From positions 4,144,808 to 4,208,807 of the forward strand of contig KK106983.1 of NCBI GenBank assembly GCA_000611775.1: a DNA stretch of 64,000 bases. The letters are read 5' to 3'. Made by a program: the position numbers and the translations under genes. Under the pieces are notes generated by a model. It did not search any database and was not told where the DNA came from. It saw only the letters and a list, made by a program, of their open reading frames with translations. This DNA comes from Umbilicaria muhlenbergii. Taxonomy: Eukaryota; Ascomycota; Lecanoromycetes; Umbilicariales; Umbilicariaceae. Below, in pieces: positions 1-10,878 of this stretch. How positions within the stretch are numbered: position 1 is the first letter of the stretch; every line of letters begins with the position of its first letter.

Positions 1-471
1 GCGTGATTGACAACCTTTCTCATCCGCGCATGGTCGTCATCTCCCGCGATAAAGATCGAATTGGCAAGTTGATTCCGAGTCTCGTTGAAGGAGTCGTAGT
101 TTTTTCGAAAAACCGGACAGAGTTTCCGCCGCTCACCATGAATTATCTTCCATGCTTCGGGTTCAATGAATGAAAGTTCGTTTGGAGCCGTCCTCACGAT
201 AGGGCCGTATGATTTATGAAGCTTATGGAATGTTACCGCTAATCGACCTGTGACGTGGCAGTAAACATATGGTAATCGACTAATAGCGAATGATGAAGGC
301 CCGGGGAAGCCAGACAGCGGATGCCAATATAGATTGTATACTACTTTGATCAGGTTAAGGAATACCTTATTGAAGGATCAGTCAAATGCCTAAGAAGAGA
401 CTTGAATAAACACTCACAAATAGACCTAGCACCACATAGATACTACCTAGCAGCAGTACAGTAATCGTCAT
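1..471 (-). CDS. Cytochrome P450, N-terminal part (cut by window start)
   Basis: Microsomal cytochrome P450 monooxygenase, truncated because the gene continues left of base 1. Exon 1 is 418-471 (18 codons, start MTITVLLLGSIY), a hydrophobic membrane anchor. A 52-nt intron (366-417, GTGAGT..AAG) leads into exon 2, 365 down to 1. The reading frame shows the classic microsomal P450 N-terminal landmarks in order: VYNLYWHPLSGFPGP (proline-rich hinge), HKLHKSYGPIVRTAPNELSF, EPEAWKIIHG, and DDDHARMRKVVNHA (the C-helix region that contacts haem). The haem-cysteine motif lies outside the window. It is divergent from the thioesterase-like gene at 939, with about 470 bp between the starts, and shares an accessory neighbourhood with a methyltransferase. 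The pattern suggests secondary metabolism or detoxification; the substrate is unknown. The P450 call is firm; the family number is not assigned. Confidence 0.9.
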
Positions 472-938
472 AGCTCTTGCAGTGTGAATCAATTAAGTTA
501 GCAATAGGAAAGGTGCCAAGTTCACATTGTGCAAGATGTCTTAATAAAGATTCAAATACTTGTCAGACATCTTAGATAGTACGAGTAGGGGCGAAGTGAT
601 TTGAACCAATAGAATATTCCCGTTATCTTGCAAGATCCTTGTATGATCGCCTGCTCATCGAAGGATCAAGCTTCCGAAGGATCAAGCTGCATACTGCATA
701 TCATCTATTCCTTACCGCATATCATCCGTGCCCAGCTACTCACCGACCCACCAAGCCATAAAAGCCCACTCATAGTGTGGGTGCAGGTACCCAAGCCCTC
801 CAGACAAGTGTGCCTCTCTCATACATAAACAGTCGGTCGAGGAAAAGGTGGTGAGACTGTCTTGCATCAACTACGCCGCCCCTTTCCGACAAGATTTGAC
901 CCCAACACCCTTTCCCTCCCCGTGATCTCAACTCAAAG
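472..938. promoter_or_regulatory. Shared divergent intergenic region of P450 and thioesterase-like gene
   Basis: The two start codons at 471 (minus) and 939 (plus) face away from each other, so these 467 bp must hold both promoters. I see no clear TATA box. A short open frame at 628-828 has no recognisable features and I do not call it. Confidence 0.5.
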
Positions 939-2094
939 ATGGACCCATCCAGCTCCAAACGAGTAACGTTAAAGGAAGCAATAACCACCACCCCGCTCAC
1001 CTCCCACAGCTATCTCGCCAACCTACCTCTCGACCACTGCTATGGCACAGGTAACCCCCCCCAATAAACCAATCGCACAAACTCGCCAGCGCAGGAACGC
1101 TAACGGTTGACCGCCTCCTCAGCCGCACACGGCGGCCTGATGGTCTCCGTCATCCACCACGCCCTGCAGCAGCATTTCCGAAGCACCCTCGGCAGCACCA
1201 ACCAACCCCACACGTTCAACCTCCAAACCGCCTTCCTACGCCCCGCTTCCGCCGGTGACGCGGTCGTCACGATCGCAGACGTAAGCTTGGGAGCCGGCGT
1301 CTCGACGGTCCAGTTCGCCTTAGCGCAGAAGGGCCAGGATCGAGTAGTCGGCTATGCCTCGTACGCCACCCCGCCCCCCCCCCCCCCGAAACCTTTCCCT
1401 CGTCCGATAGCTAGCGTAAAGCTTAAAATCTAAAAAACGCCTCAGGAACATGAACATGCACACCCACCGCGGCCCATCCCACCCCACCCCCCCGGCTCTC
1501 AATCCCCCTCCCCCCCGCGCCGACCTCGCGCGGCTAGCGGCCCCCGGCAGCCAAGACGCGCACTGGATCGGATGGACGATCCCCTGGTACGCGTCCAGCA
1601 CCACCAAAGCAAGCGCGCACGTACAATGCTTCTCTCCGATCGCCGGCCCCGCGGCGCCGAACGTGACGGATCTATGGATGCGGTTCGCAGACAGGACCTC
1701 GACGTTTACGACCGAGATGCTCGGCTCGGTGGCGGACAACTGGGTGCGCATGGTGGAGAACTACGAGGCGGAGTCGATGTGGAACGGGGCCAACTTGGCG
1801 GCGCGGGCGTTGCGCGCGGGAGGAGGCAGCGGGTTTGGGGATTATGGGACCAAGTATTGGTATCCGACGCTGTCGCTGCAGTTGGAGATCAAGAAGCTAT
1901 TGCCGCCGGAGGGGGTGGAGTGGCTTTTTTCGAGGGCGCGGGCGACGGAGATTAAGGACGGGAGGTTTGATGCAGAGGTGACGATTTTGGATGAGGGGGG
2001 GGACTTGGTGGCGTTGAGTCATCAGGTGGTTTTTATTGCTAAGGTACCACGGCGGGGTGGGGCGGGGGCGAAGCCAAATAGGGGGAGGCTTTGA
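939..2094 (+). CDS. Thioesterase-like superfamily protein (hotdog fold)
   Basis: Three exons, 939-1050, 1123-1360 and 1446-2094, close to 332 codons plus stop. Intron 1 is GTAACC..CAG and intron 2 is GTACGC..CAG, the latter containing a C-rich run. The protein matches the fungal acyl-CoA thioesterase-like family (double hotdog, TesB-like): it has the N-terminal TAAHGGLM segment that starts the first hotdog, HTFNLQTAFLRPASAGDAVV, a middle proline-rich linker (HPTPPALNPPPP), and a second hotdog ending with EVTILDEGGDLVALSHQVVF. The family hydrolyses acyl-CoA thioesters, usually in peroxisome or cytosol, but many fungal members are untested. It is divergent from a P450. The last 15 residues are Gly/Arg-rich and lack similarity I recognise. 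Frame and splice closure are good; function by family only. Confidence 0.82.
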
Positions 2095-2249
2095 ATGGTT
2101 TTGTCTCTATTTCAGATTGAAATGGAGTTTGGGGCAGGCTTTGGATGTTTTTATATCTATTATAAATTGAAAGAGAGTTTGGGGGGTAAGTATTAAATGT
2201 TCTAACTTTATTATGAATTGAACTGGAGTTTTGGCAGACAGATAGGAGT

Positions 2250-3338
2250 TCATGCCTCATCCCGATCTATGATGATCGCTTTCTTGGCGACGATCCAGGT
2301 CATGAAAAAGTCCCAGGTGTTGCATGCCGGATCTTCGCCACGCTTTATCGCCTCAATCAGCTCGGTGGTTGCTTCTGCTTCCTTGATGAGTTTCTCTGCT
2401 TCGAGACTCGGGGTGAGTGAATCTGCTAAACGCGCTTTCCTTCGATTGACACCAGCCTGAAGCAGAGGAACTGCCGCCAACATCGCCGCCCCTTTTTTAC
2501 TCGCTTCAATGGCGGGGGATGGATGGTTCTGCGTCGTCGCTGACTCCAGATGCATGATGCGCATTAAATCATCACTCCAGCTTACGGCGTTGAACTGCCC
2601 GTCGGGTATTGGCGCTGAAAGGGATTGGATCATCCTGGCTAATGGTGTCGCAATCCTAAAAGACAAGTCTGTCAGAAAAGCCCCCAGCTCACTTGAGGGT
2701 ACGACTGACGCCGGTGTTAGTCCTCGTGCAACGCGCTCCGAGACAATGGCTTTGATCGTCGCTCGCGCCTTGGGCGTTTCTGGAGAAATATGGGTGTCAA
2801 TCGCATCACACTCTTGCCACTGCAGAAAGCCTCCGGGCCCTACGTTGCAAGAGCAGTAGTCAGAGCATGTTATTGAACTTCTGAACTTGCGAAACTACTT
2901 ACGTAAGATCTGCACGACATTCCGAACCACGTTCATCAAGTCATGGGCCTTGATTGCATAGCTTAGGAGGCGGACATGCACCAGGTCGAAAGTCTCATGG
3001 TAGTCCACGGGGAAGGGCTCGGTTGCGTCATGGGTGATGAATTTCATGCCCGGTGGTAGTCCCTCAGTCTGTGGGAATTGTTCTGGTGAGATATCGAATC
3101 CCACCAGTACTCTTTCCCCGTCCTGCCCCGGATTTGAGGCTGCTAGGCTCGTGGCGACGTCTCGGAGCCATATCCCGGTGCCTGTTCCCACGTCCGCAAT
3201 GGCCCGTAGGTCTTTGCCGGGAATGGAAGCATGGATCAGACGGCCGCCTGCCAGGGCGGTCATGAATTCATGCTGTCTGTCGAGCCGTCTTGATTCTCCG
3301 GCGTCTCTTTGCAGCATATACGCTTCATTGATGGTCAT
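2250..3338 (-). CDS. SAM-dependent methyltransferase (LaeA/UMTA-like class I)
   Basis: Two exons on the minus strand, 3338-2903 and 2839-2250, with a 63-nt intron (GTAAGT..TAG), giving 341 residues. The start at 3338 (MTINEAYMLQRD) is chosen because fungal relatives begin just ahead of an 'E/Y..LQRDAGESRRLDRQHEFM' segment; an upstream in-frame ATG at 3482 would add 48 residues of poor quality. Motif I is clear at about residues 46-58 (IADVGTGTGIWLRD), followed by the acidic GFDISPEQFP, HDATEPFP and FDLVHVRLL, and the post-II motif LRPGGFLQWQE that spans the splice junction. This is the Rossmann methyltransferase group common beside fungal secondary-metabolite genes. It stands near a P450 and a thioesterase-like gene, so a tailoring role is a fair inference; the substrate cannot be read from the sequence. 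Confidence 0.87.
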
Positions 3339-3666
3339 GATGTAGAGAACTGTGATGCTTTGGATTTGTTTGGAGAAGATGAAGAACCGAAGTGAGTCTT
3401 TGGGGTGACTGCTAAAGGTACGAGCAGCTATATCAGCCTGCCTTTTGTCATCTACCCACACCCGCTTTATATGATCAAGCAACGACTGATGACAGTATGA
3501 AATTGAGGACGGAAAACATGGACCTAAGTCTACTGTGACTCGGGTAAAAAGTCAAGGTTTGAGGTTAGATATGGAGGGCTTCTCAGTCTCCAAGGTACGT
3601 CCCGCGCGGTGTCTTGCATTAGTGATGAACCCAGCGGTGGAACCTGATCGCCTTTTCACCAACAGC

Positions 3667-3923
3667 TACGGAGCCGTACACCATAAGTGATGACTCGCGC
3701 CTCGGGGTGCTGCATGTGTGACTGCATGCATGTGCCACACGCATGAACGCGCCACCTTAGGGCAGCTGCCTCGCTGTCGCCGCCCCCGCCTCACTGCCGG
3801 AAAACTCACGCCTCTGCTCTACCTTATCTCTGCCCTCCTTCCTGCAAGCCCCCTGTAGCCTACCTGTTTGTGGCGCCTGTAGTATCAAGGCGCGAGTCAT
3901 CACTTATGATGTACGGCTCCGTA
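3667..3923. mobile_element. MITE-like element, 257 bp, 36-bp terminal inverted repeats
   Basis: The ends 3667-3702 and 3888-3923 are inverted copies over 36 bp with one mismatch (position 15, C against T). Both ends start with TA (TACGGAGCCGTACA...), so the element could be CGGAGCCG...CGGCTCCG flanked by a TA target duplication, the hallmark of Tc1/mariner-class (for example Fot/pogo-like) elements. The interior is about 185 bp and non-coding. Length, long near-perfect inverted repeats and lack of coding sequence make it a non-autonomous DNA element. Superfamily rests only on the TA and is an inference. Confidence 0.7.
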
Positions 3924-4070
3924 CCTTACTCACGGATGAGGGCCCCATTTCCCGAAATGGTGTCATTTTGCGGCATGGGGCAGGCATCAAGTCGATCATG
4001 CAAAGTGCCTCCCCCATCCATCAGTCAGGTAAGGCACAGTCATCTAATGTATCGGAGTAAGCAGCGGTGA

Positions 4071-4109
4071 GGTGGAGGATGTGGAGGATGCAGAGGATGC
4101 AGAGGATGG
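4071..4109. repeat. 9-bp tandem repeat (GAGGATG-type)
   Basis: About four imperfect copies of a nonamer of the form (T/C)(G/A)GAGGATG in a row, in non-coding DNA. Confidence 0.7.
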
Positions 4110-4797
4110 CGAGGCGGGTGGCCAGACAGGGATCATACATATCGCAAAGGCTTGTCTGGAGTTCTGGACGTCGTCCATCTGCCCTGCAGCAACGGCAGCC
4201 TCTCCCTCTTGAACGGTGCTGACGACGCTGACAAGCTACATGTACCTTAGGTAAGGTAAGGTAGACCTGTCGGCTTCGTCGTATTGGGCACGTCGGGGTA
4301 CGGCGTAGGTAGCTTCTTAGCTAGAGTGCACCCTTTCCCACCCAGGCTTGTGACACCCCCCCCAATCTTCCACAAGCATGAGTAAGGTAGGTATCTGAAT
4401 CCCTCGGGCTAGACAAGGCCCCAAACTCGTCCGCACTCAATCCTGTTGGCTCTCCGGCGACCACACTCGTGCTATTGGGCGAACCATGCCGCACCCTCGC
4501 AAGAATGAGAAATCAACGAGCTGCAGTCGATCCCACTCAGGGGCTTACCCTGACTCTGCCCGACTCAATGCAGCAAAGCAATCAAGTCCTCCCCGCTCGA
4601 CGTCTCTGACCGTCCTCTTATCAGCCAGCACACGGCACGAATACCCCCATTCCTGCCGGTGATGCTGCCGTAACTGCCGCAACCCATCATGCACCCCGTC
4701 CTCACCTCCGCGCTTCCACCTCGATACTTGACGACTCCTTTCTCGACTATGTCTGTAGCCCCGCCAGACAAGCTGCAGCGTCGCGACAAGGCTCAAG

Positions 4798-6134
4798 ATG
4801 GACACGGACAACAAGTCGTACCTGACCACGACGGCGATTTCGTTCGCTGTCGCCATCAGCTGTGTTGCCGTCGGCTTGAGGCTGCTGGCGCGGAAGGTTC
4901 AGAGGCTCGCTTTGCGCGCGGATGATTATATGATTCTCGCAGGAGCGGTTAGCTAGATGGAGCTCTGGTGTTGACTAATATCAGGCTGCTGATAATGGAT
5001 AGCTCTTTACAATCGGCAACGCCGTTGTATATATCTACGGTATGCTTTGGCGCTCTTCTCCTTGTCCGCGTGTGCTAAACGTTTTCTTTCTCAGCGAACC
5101 AAAATGGGAATGGTAGACATACGGACACCCTCCGACCGGATCAACTCGTCAACTACTGGAAGGTCGGTAGTCATCTGGTTCACGTCCCAGTAATCCGGCT
5201 TCCTGACGAGATAGCCAGACATTCTACGCGTCATATCAGCTATACGGACTCGCCATCACCGCCATCAAAATCTCCATCCTTCTCTTCTACCGCCGAATAT
5301 TCTCCACCCCGCAGTTCCGGCTCTGGACCAACATCGTCGGCGTCCTCGTCATTGCCTGGCTGATAGCCCAGAATTTGGTAGCGGTGTTCCAATGCAACCC
5401 GGTGCGGAAGGCCTGGGACCTGGAGATCCCGGGCCACTGCATTAACCAGTTGAATCTCATCATCGCCGCCCACGTGTGCAATATAGCGTTGGATATTGTG
5501 ATTTTGGCACTGCCCATGTCCGCCGTATATCGACTCCAGATGTCCCGGGTCAAGAAGATCAGTGTTGCGGGCATCTTTCTCTTAGGAGGCTTGTACGTAC
5601 CGTCGACTACGAGAACAACAGAAGGCTCAATTCTGCACGCTGATCCATTTCACCAGATCCATAATCATCGCCATCGTCCGCTTAGTCGTCGTCACAACCT
5701 CCGGTCTCGACGACCTCACCTGTAAGTCCCCGCCTGCCCATCTTCCTTTTCACGGGGGCAATCCACTCAAACCGTTCTCAGACCACACGGCCAAAAGCAA
5801 CTGGACCATCGTCGAGCCGGCCATCGAAGTCCTGTCCGCCTGCCTCCCCGTCATGGCCCCCTTGCTAGACATGCAAGCCGTGCTCGCCGACATCCAGAAC
5901 TTTTTCCGCTCCCTATTGTCCTTCCACAAACCCACCACCGAGGATGACTCGGAAGCGAGTCACAAGTTTCGCCATCTCGACCGCTACGACCGGACGCTTG
6001 TCGGGGAGCAGAGAGGGCAGTCTACGTGCACTGCGGCGGCTACGCCGCGCGAGAGTGAGTCCGGGCCGGATGGGTTTCCGTTGCAGTCGATTGTGGTGAA
6101 GCAGGATCTTTATTGGAGGGAGGAGAGGAAGTAG
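4798..6134 (+). CDS. Pth11-like integral membrane protein (fungal rhodopsin-type domain)
   Basis: Six exons: 4798-4947, 5003-5039, 5095-5162, 5219-5592, 5657-5721, 5782-6134; total 348 residues, frame closed. Family hallmarks are visible: a first helix (TAISFAVAISCVAVGLRLLAR) followed by ADDYMILAGA, then GNGRHTDTLRPDQLVNYWK, ASYQLYGLAITAIKISILLFYRRIF, the cysteine/tryptophan region FQCNPVRKAWDLEIPGHC, helices around IALDIVILALPMSAVYRLQM, and RLVVVTTSGLDDLT followed by NWTIVEPAIEVLSACLPVMAP. This is the plasma-membrane family that includes Magnaporthe Pth11; most members have no known ligand. The hydrophilic tail after residue ~260 is the usual variable cytoplasmic part. Two introns start with unusual donors (GTTAGC at 4948, GTCGGT at 5163), so the short exons 2-3 are slightly less certain than the rest. 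Confidence 0.85.
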
Positions 6135-6489
6135 GTGGGGTGTGTGGTAGAGGTGAGAGTGGGTTGGGGCTTGGAGGGGAAGGATGCCGGATCGGTCGAT
6201 GCGGCGCTCTACTACATAGGCTTGTGAGTGAGATGGTAGATAGTATAATGACGTCTTTTACTCGGACTGTTTTGTAGCGTGATTCGTGAATGTAGGGACG
6301 GATTCGTGGATTGGTCCTCTCCTATTGTTCTTTTATTCTGCTTCTATTTATTTCTATTCATAACCCCTATCTATACACCCAGCTCATGGTATATATTCCC
6401 ACCCCATCCTTATACACCTACACCACCTATCTCCTATTCCATCTCCCACTCCTAACCCTCCCATTCCTCATTTCCCATCCGCAATCAAA
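6135..6489. other. Convergent intergenic interval
   Basis: The 3' ends of the Pth11-like gene and PEX1 face each other here. The stretch is pyrimidine-rich towards the right and has no gene; it should hold both polyadenylation regions. Confidence 0.5.
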
Positions 6490-9400
6490 TCACATCAAAC
6501 TACTCCTCCCCCCCACCTCCGTCGGTCCCTGCCCACTCGGCATCTCCCCATTCCTCCCCACCACAAACTCCCGATAAATCGCCTCCAGTCTCCTCCTCTC
6601 CCCCCCGCTGATCGAACAGCGCGTACTCGCCAAACTCTTCTCCAAATGCTTCCACGCAATCACCACCTCCTTTTCCGCTTTTCCGCCCTCTTGTCCAGTT
6701 GCTTCATTTCCGTTGCTGTTGCTGTGGTCATCATTCGCACGTCGCACCGCGCGCTCCCTCCGCCGCGCCTGCTTGATGCCGTCGAGTTTGCCCACAATAG
6801 CCGCGCGTTCTGCGATCTGTTTCGAGCGGTTAACGCCCAGAGCTGCGCGCTCGGCGGATTCTTGGCGGTCGGCCTCCTCGCCGAAGCGGAACTGGATGAA
6901 GTCAGTCTGGGCAGCAGACGACGATGTCCGCTGCGATTTGCCTGCGTTCTTGTCTTTGTCTTTGTATTTGTCTCCGCTGTGCATCGTTGCGGCGCTGGGG
7001 TCGTGGTCGCCGAGGATGTCGTGGATGGCTTCGAGGTGGGCGTTGTAGATGACGGCTTGGAGGTCGGCGCCGGAGTAGCCGTCTGTGCGGCGGGCGATCT
7101 CGTGCAGGTTTTCGCGGGTGGCGGGGGAGGAGGAGGAGAGGATAGCAGGGTTGAGGTGCAGTTTCTTGCTTAGGGCGCGGAGGATGTCGAGGCGGTCGTC
7201 GAGATCAGGGAGGTCGCAGATGAGGGATTTGTCGAGACGGCCTGGGCGTAGGAGAGCCGGGTCGATTAGGTCGGGTCGCGATGTGGCGGCTAGGACGTAG
7301 ACGCCCGAGAGACCCTCTGCGCCATCCATTTGCGTGAGCAGCTGGTTAACGACGCGGTCGGTCACGCCGGTGGAGTCGTGGCCGCGCTTGGGGGCGATGC
7401 TGTCGAATTCGTCGAAGAAGAGGACGCAGGGCCGGGCTGCTTCGGCGCGCTCGAAGAGGTCGCGCACGCTTTTTTCGCTGGCGCCGATGTATTTGTTCAG
7501 GATTTCGGGGCCTTTGACACTGATGAAGTTGAGGCCGCATTCGCCGGCTACGGCGCTCGCGAGGAGTGTCTTGCCGCAGCCGGGGAAGCCATAGAGGAGT
7601 AAACCGGATCGGAGGCGTAGGGGACATTGTGCGAAGATGGGGGCGTAGGTTGTAGGGTATTGGAGAGTTTCGAGTAGGATTTTGCGTGTTGCATGGAGAC
7701 CTCCGATAGAATCGAATGTTGTAGTCGATGATTGCAAGGTGACGTTTCTTAACGAAGCAGGTGTAAAGCCCTTGAGCGCGCGCTCAAAGTCTTCTTTGCC
7801 TAGGTGTATATCTACATTATCGGTCGAATTTAGCGTTGCCTCCACGGTTCTGATAAGAGCTTCGCTTCTGGCTCGAGAGACGAGAAGTACGAGATCGCCC
7901 GGCATATAGCCGTCGGTATGGCCAGCCAAGTCAAGAAAGTCGAGGTCTGGTTGGACAACGAACCCTTCCGGCCCAGCAGTGGAGCTTCTTCGAGTACTGT
8001 CGGCAGGACCATCCATCCAAGCCGCTACGTCTCCATCGCTGCTACCTCTTGAATGGCCATTGACGCCGTCCAATTTGGGATTTGGATGATGAATAGGGCT
8101 AACGAGGGACTCCAGCACCCGTCTCCGAGCTTCTTTGTCTGGTGCTTTCAAGCTGACGATTTCTCTGACGACATGTCCTCCTACAATCACATTATTGAGA
8201 GCTTCTTTGCCTTGAGCCGTAGCGAGTAAAACGACTCTTGAGTCCGCCATGCAGTACTGACGGACTGTAGAGCAGACCAATTCACTGATTTGACGACTTC
8301 GGCCGTTCTCACCGCCGACTTGGAGTTCTGTTTCAACGGGACAAAGTCTGTCCAAGTCATCGAGTATAACCAATGCGTGGCCCCCGAAGCGTGCACCCCA
8401 CGAGGCATTCATGAAGACTCTGTTCAGTGTTTCTTTGATAGTCGAGACTCGTGTCTCATCCGTCACTAGTTTTCGGCAGGAAAAGTATGTTGTATGGTAA
8501 AGCTCCTCGCGTCGCATTCGATGGGCAAGCAAATACGCCAGAGACGTTTTTCCCGAGCCCAGGCCTCCGGTCAGAAGTACCGATGAACAATGTCGGAGAT
8601 GTGAGGTCAGCTGAACGATGAGTTTGTCGATACTAACCATGGGTGGAAGGTCGACCGGGAGAGGATCGGCTTCAACCGAAGAGGGCTTTGCAGCACTGAT
8701 GGGCTGAGGTACCTCCTGTTGCACTTCGATGCTTATATTTCGCTCTAGCCCTAAGGTCCACGTCGGCGTAGACTTCTCTTTATCTCCTGAAGCCGATGTT
8801 GCCATTTCAAAACGAAGGAGACCTCCTTCCCAAATATCGTTTGGATCCATGGATGTAGATCTGCTTAACACAATACCATCTGTCAAGGGCCCTCCGAGAA
8901 TATTACCGCGACCGCGCTCGCCAGTTCCATACATGGCTCGTATTCTAGCCGCTGCCATTTCTCGGCTTGACTTGGTCTCTCCGCCGAATTTCAGACCCTC
9001 ATTTCGGGGCCCGCTAGGCATGAACGGGAAGATTTTCAGCGATTTAACCGCATTCCTAGGTAGCTGCGCTGGCGCTGGCTCGATACGAACGATGCCACCA
9101 ACAATGCCTGCAACACCCAGTGCAGAGCAAAGAGAAGAGGACAATGCAGCGTGAAGAGAGTCGGGCCCACCCTCCCAAGCCAAAAGTTTTGCAACAAGCT
9201 TGCTAGCGGCTTTTCCAGCTTCGCTGAGTTCACGCTCTCTATTCTGTTGCTGCTGCTGTGGATCAACAGGAGCCTGAAGTCCCGGTGGTCGGATCACAGA
9301 GACTGTCGCCCACTCAGTACCCCTCAAGCATTTTCCCACCAGAACATCTCGATCAACCCACACCCGGAAGCCCTCATTTGGCATCTCCTCATCCTCATCG

Positions 9401-10414
9401 TCGAACCAATCTCCACCGATACCCCTGTCAACAGCCCGAAGTAGAACGGAACGTTGGACTGAGGGCTGACGTGTTCCTCCCGCACCACTTCTTCCCCCAC
9501 CGCTTTTTCGGCTTGCACTTGTGATGCTGCGACTTTCAGTGCGACTACTCCGCGACGGACGAGGACGTGTCTTCGGAGCGACGATAACTTCGGCATCTGG
9601 TGATATCTTTGCGAATGGCGCTGTAGATGGGAGAGCGGGTGTCAGAGTGCTGACGATCACGTTCGCAGTCGATGTAGGAGAAAGGTGAAGGGTTAGAGGA
9701 TGCGACTGCCGCGCTTGTGAAGAAGGTGAACCTGCAAAGGATGGATTTGGCAGTGCTCTGACTTGGGAAAGGAGATTGAGTTCCAGGAATGTAGCATGCA
9801 GTTCGATGACTTTGTAAAACTGGTCAGCAATATGCTCATCGTCCGGTTGAGTCCGTACATACTCTCCCAATCACCAGGTGTTAAGGGCTCGATGTTGACC
9901 GTGTGCGCCAAAGGCGGATCCAGATGGAGGAGCACTCCAACCTGTATTCCATGATGAGATAAAGTTCCAAAAACCAGCTTCCATGTTCACCTTCTGCCCA
10001 TCTGTAAGACCGAGCATACGCCCGAAAGTAGCGTCGACCTCAACCACAGGCACCTCCTGTTCTCTTCCTGCAGTGCTCCCTCTTTGACTGCCTCGGCCAA
10101 CCACTGGAGCTAGTTTCCGCTTACTTGGCATCCCAGTCCACCCAACGTAGACTGATTGCTGAGATCCTGATCCAGTGCTGTCCTTTGCCGAGGGATCAGA
10201 CGGCGTGGGGGCTTTGAATTGAAGCTCGACAATGACATTTTGGGCAGCCTAGAAAGCCACACTATCAGCGATGGCCAAGGAATGCAACAGAAGCACTTAC
10301 GGTGTTCGCATTGACGAGTACTGTTACCAAAGCAGAGGGCAGGTTGACCAGACAGTTCTTTAGCTGCACCAAGCCCACTTCTGCCGGCGTGGGATTCTTC
10401 TTCGTCGGCGCCAT
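6490..10414 (-). CDS. PEX1: Peroxin-1, peroxisomal AAA ATPase
   Basis: Four exons on the minus strand: 10414-10301, 10248-9991, 9941-9863, 9809-6490, giving 1256 residues. Start MAPTKKNPTPAEVG. The N-terminal double-psi/barrel region contains VGLVQLKNCLVNLP, SVYVGWTG and LLHLDPPLAHTVNIEPL followed by WEIIELHATFLE, typical of Pex1. Two AAA modules follow: D1 with a Walker A GGLGSGKTSL (about residue 564) and Walker B VILDDLDRL; D2 with GFPGCGKTLLAS (about 894), Walker B CVLFFDEFDSIAPKRG and the second-region-of-homology AATSRPDLIDPALLRPGRLDK. D2 is the fully canonical, catalytically active ring, D1 the more degenerate one, as expected. With Pex6 and Pex26/Pex15 it pulls ubiquitinated Pex5 from the peroxisomal membrane. 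Usual fungal length is about 1200-1250. It is divergent from MCM7. Confidence 0.96.
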
Positions 10415-10878
10415 TCGGGAGAGGGACTGTTAGGCTATGTGCTGTGGGTTAAAACTGCTGCAACTCTTCGAGTACCCGCCGTTGGTACTTTTAGAAAAGC
10501 AGCCATCCGCATGTGAACGAGGGCCCTGGCAGCTGGCAGCTGGCAGCTGTTAGCTGTTTTCTCCATGCCTTGCAGCGGGCCGAGGCTAAGGCGAGCCTGC
10601 AGGGCTGTAAGGCTAGGAGCGTGCGCCAGGTAAGCTAGCCATAATGAGACTAAGTGCATCGCGTCGCGTCTCCACCGGAAAGCGCGTTTCATTCCTTTCC
10701 ACCCAGCCCCAAGGTATCGCCGGCGGCTTGATTGGCAGTTTGCGTACTCCCCACTGCACCTCGACAAACTCCCTCGTGGGAAACACCGATGTCTGGATGA
10801 TCTAAGAAACCAAACAATCAAGGTCATCAGCACAACCCGCTCTCCTCAGACCATCCTCCCCTCTTCCAGGCGCTCGCC
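10415..10878. promoter_or_regulatory. Divergent promoter region of PEX1 and MCM7
   Basis: 464 bp between the two start codons. It contains a CGCG-rich patch (TCGCGTCGCGTC at 10659-10670 and AGCGCGTTT at 10681-10689) that resembles, but does not match exactly, the MluI cell-cycle box used by MBF for replication genes; this is suggestive for MCM7 only. A short GGCAGCT tandem run lies at 10527-10549. Confidence 0.4.
10527..10549. repeat. 7-bp tandem repeat GGCAGCT
   Basis: Three direct copies of GGCAGCT followed by a diverged fourth, in the PEX1/MCM7 intergenic region. Confidence 0.7.

Larger units (their letters stand above)
3339..4797. other. Gene-free interval containing a MITE and a small tandem repeat
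   Basis: No convincing gene on either strand. It holds the inverted-repeat element at 3667-3923, a 9-bp tandem repeat at 4071-4109, and further right the upstream region of the Pth11-like gene that starts at 4798, including a short AAGGT-rich run near 4250. Confidence 0.5.

Noticed and set aside
1320-1751. 143-codon frame opposite the thioesterase
   Set aside because: Lies across an intron of a supported gene and is Arg/Gly shadow sequence.
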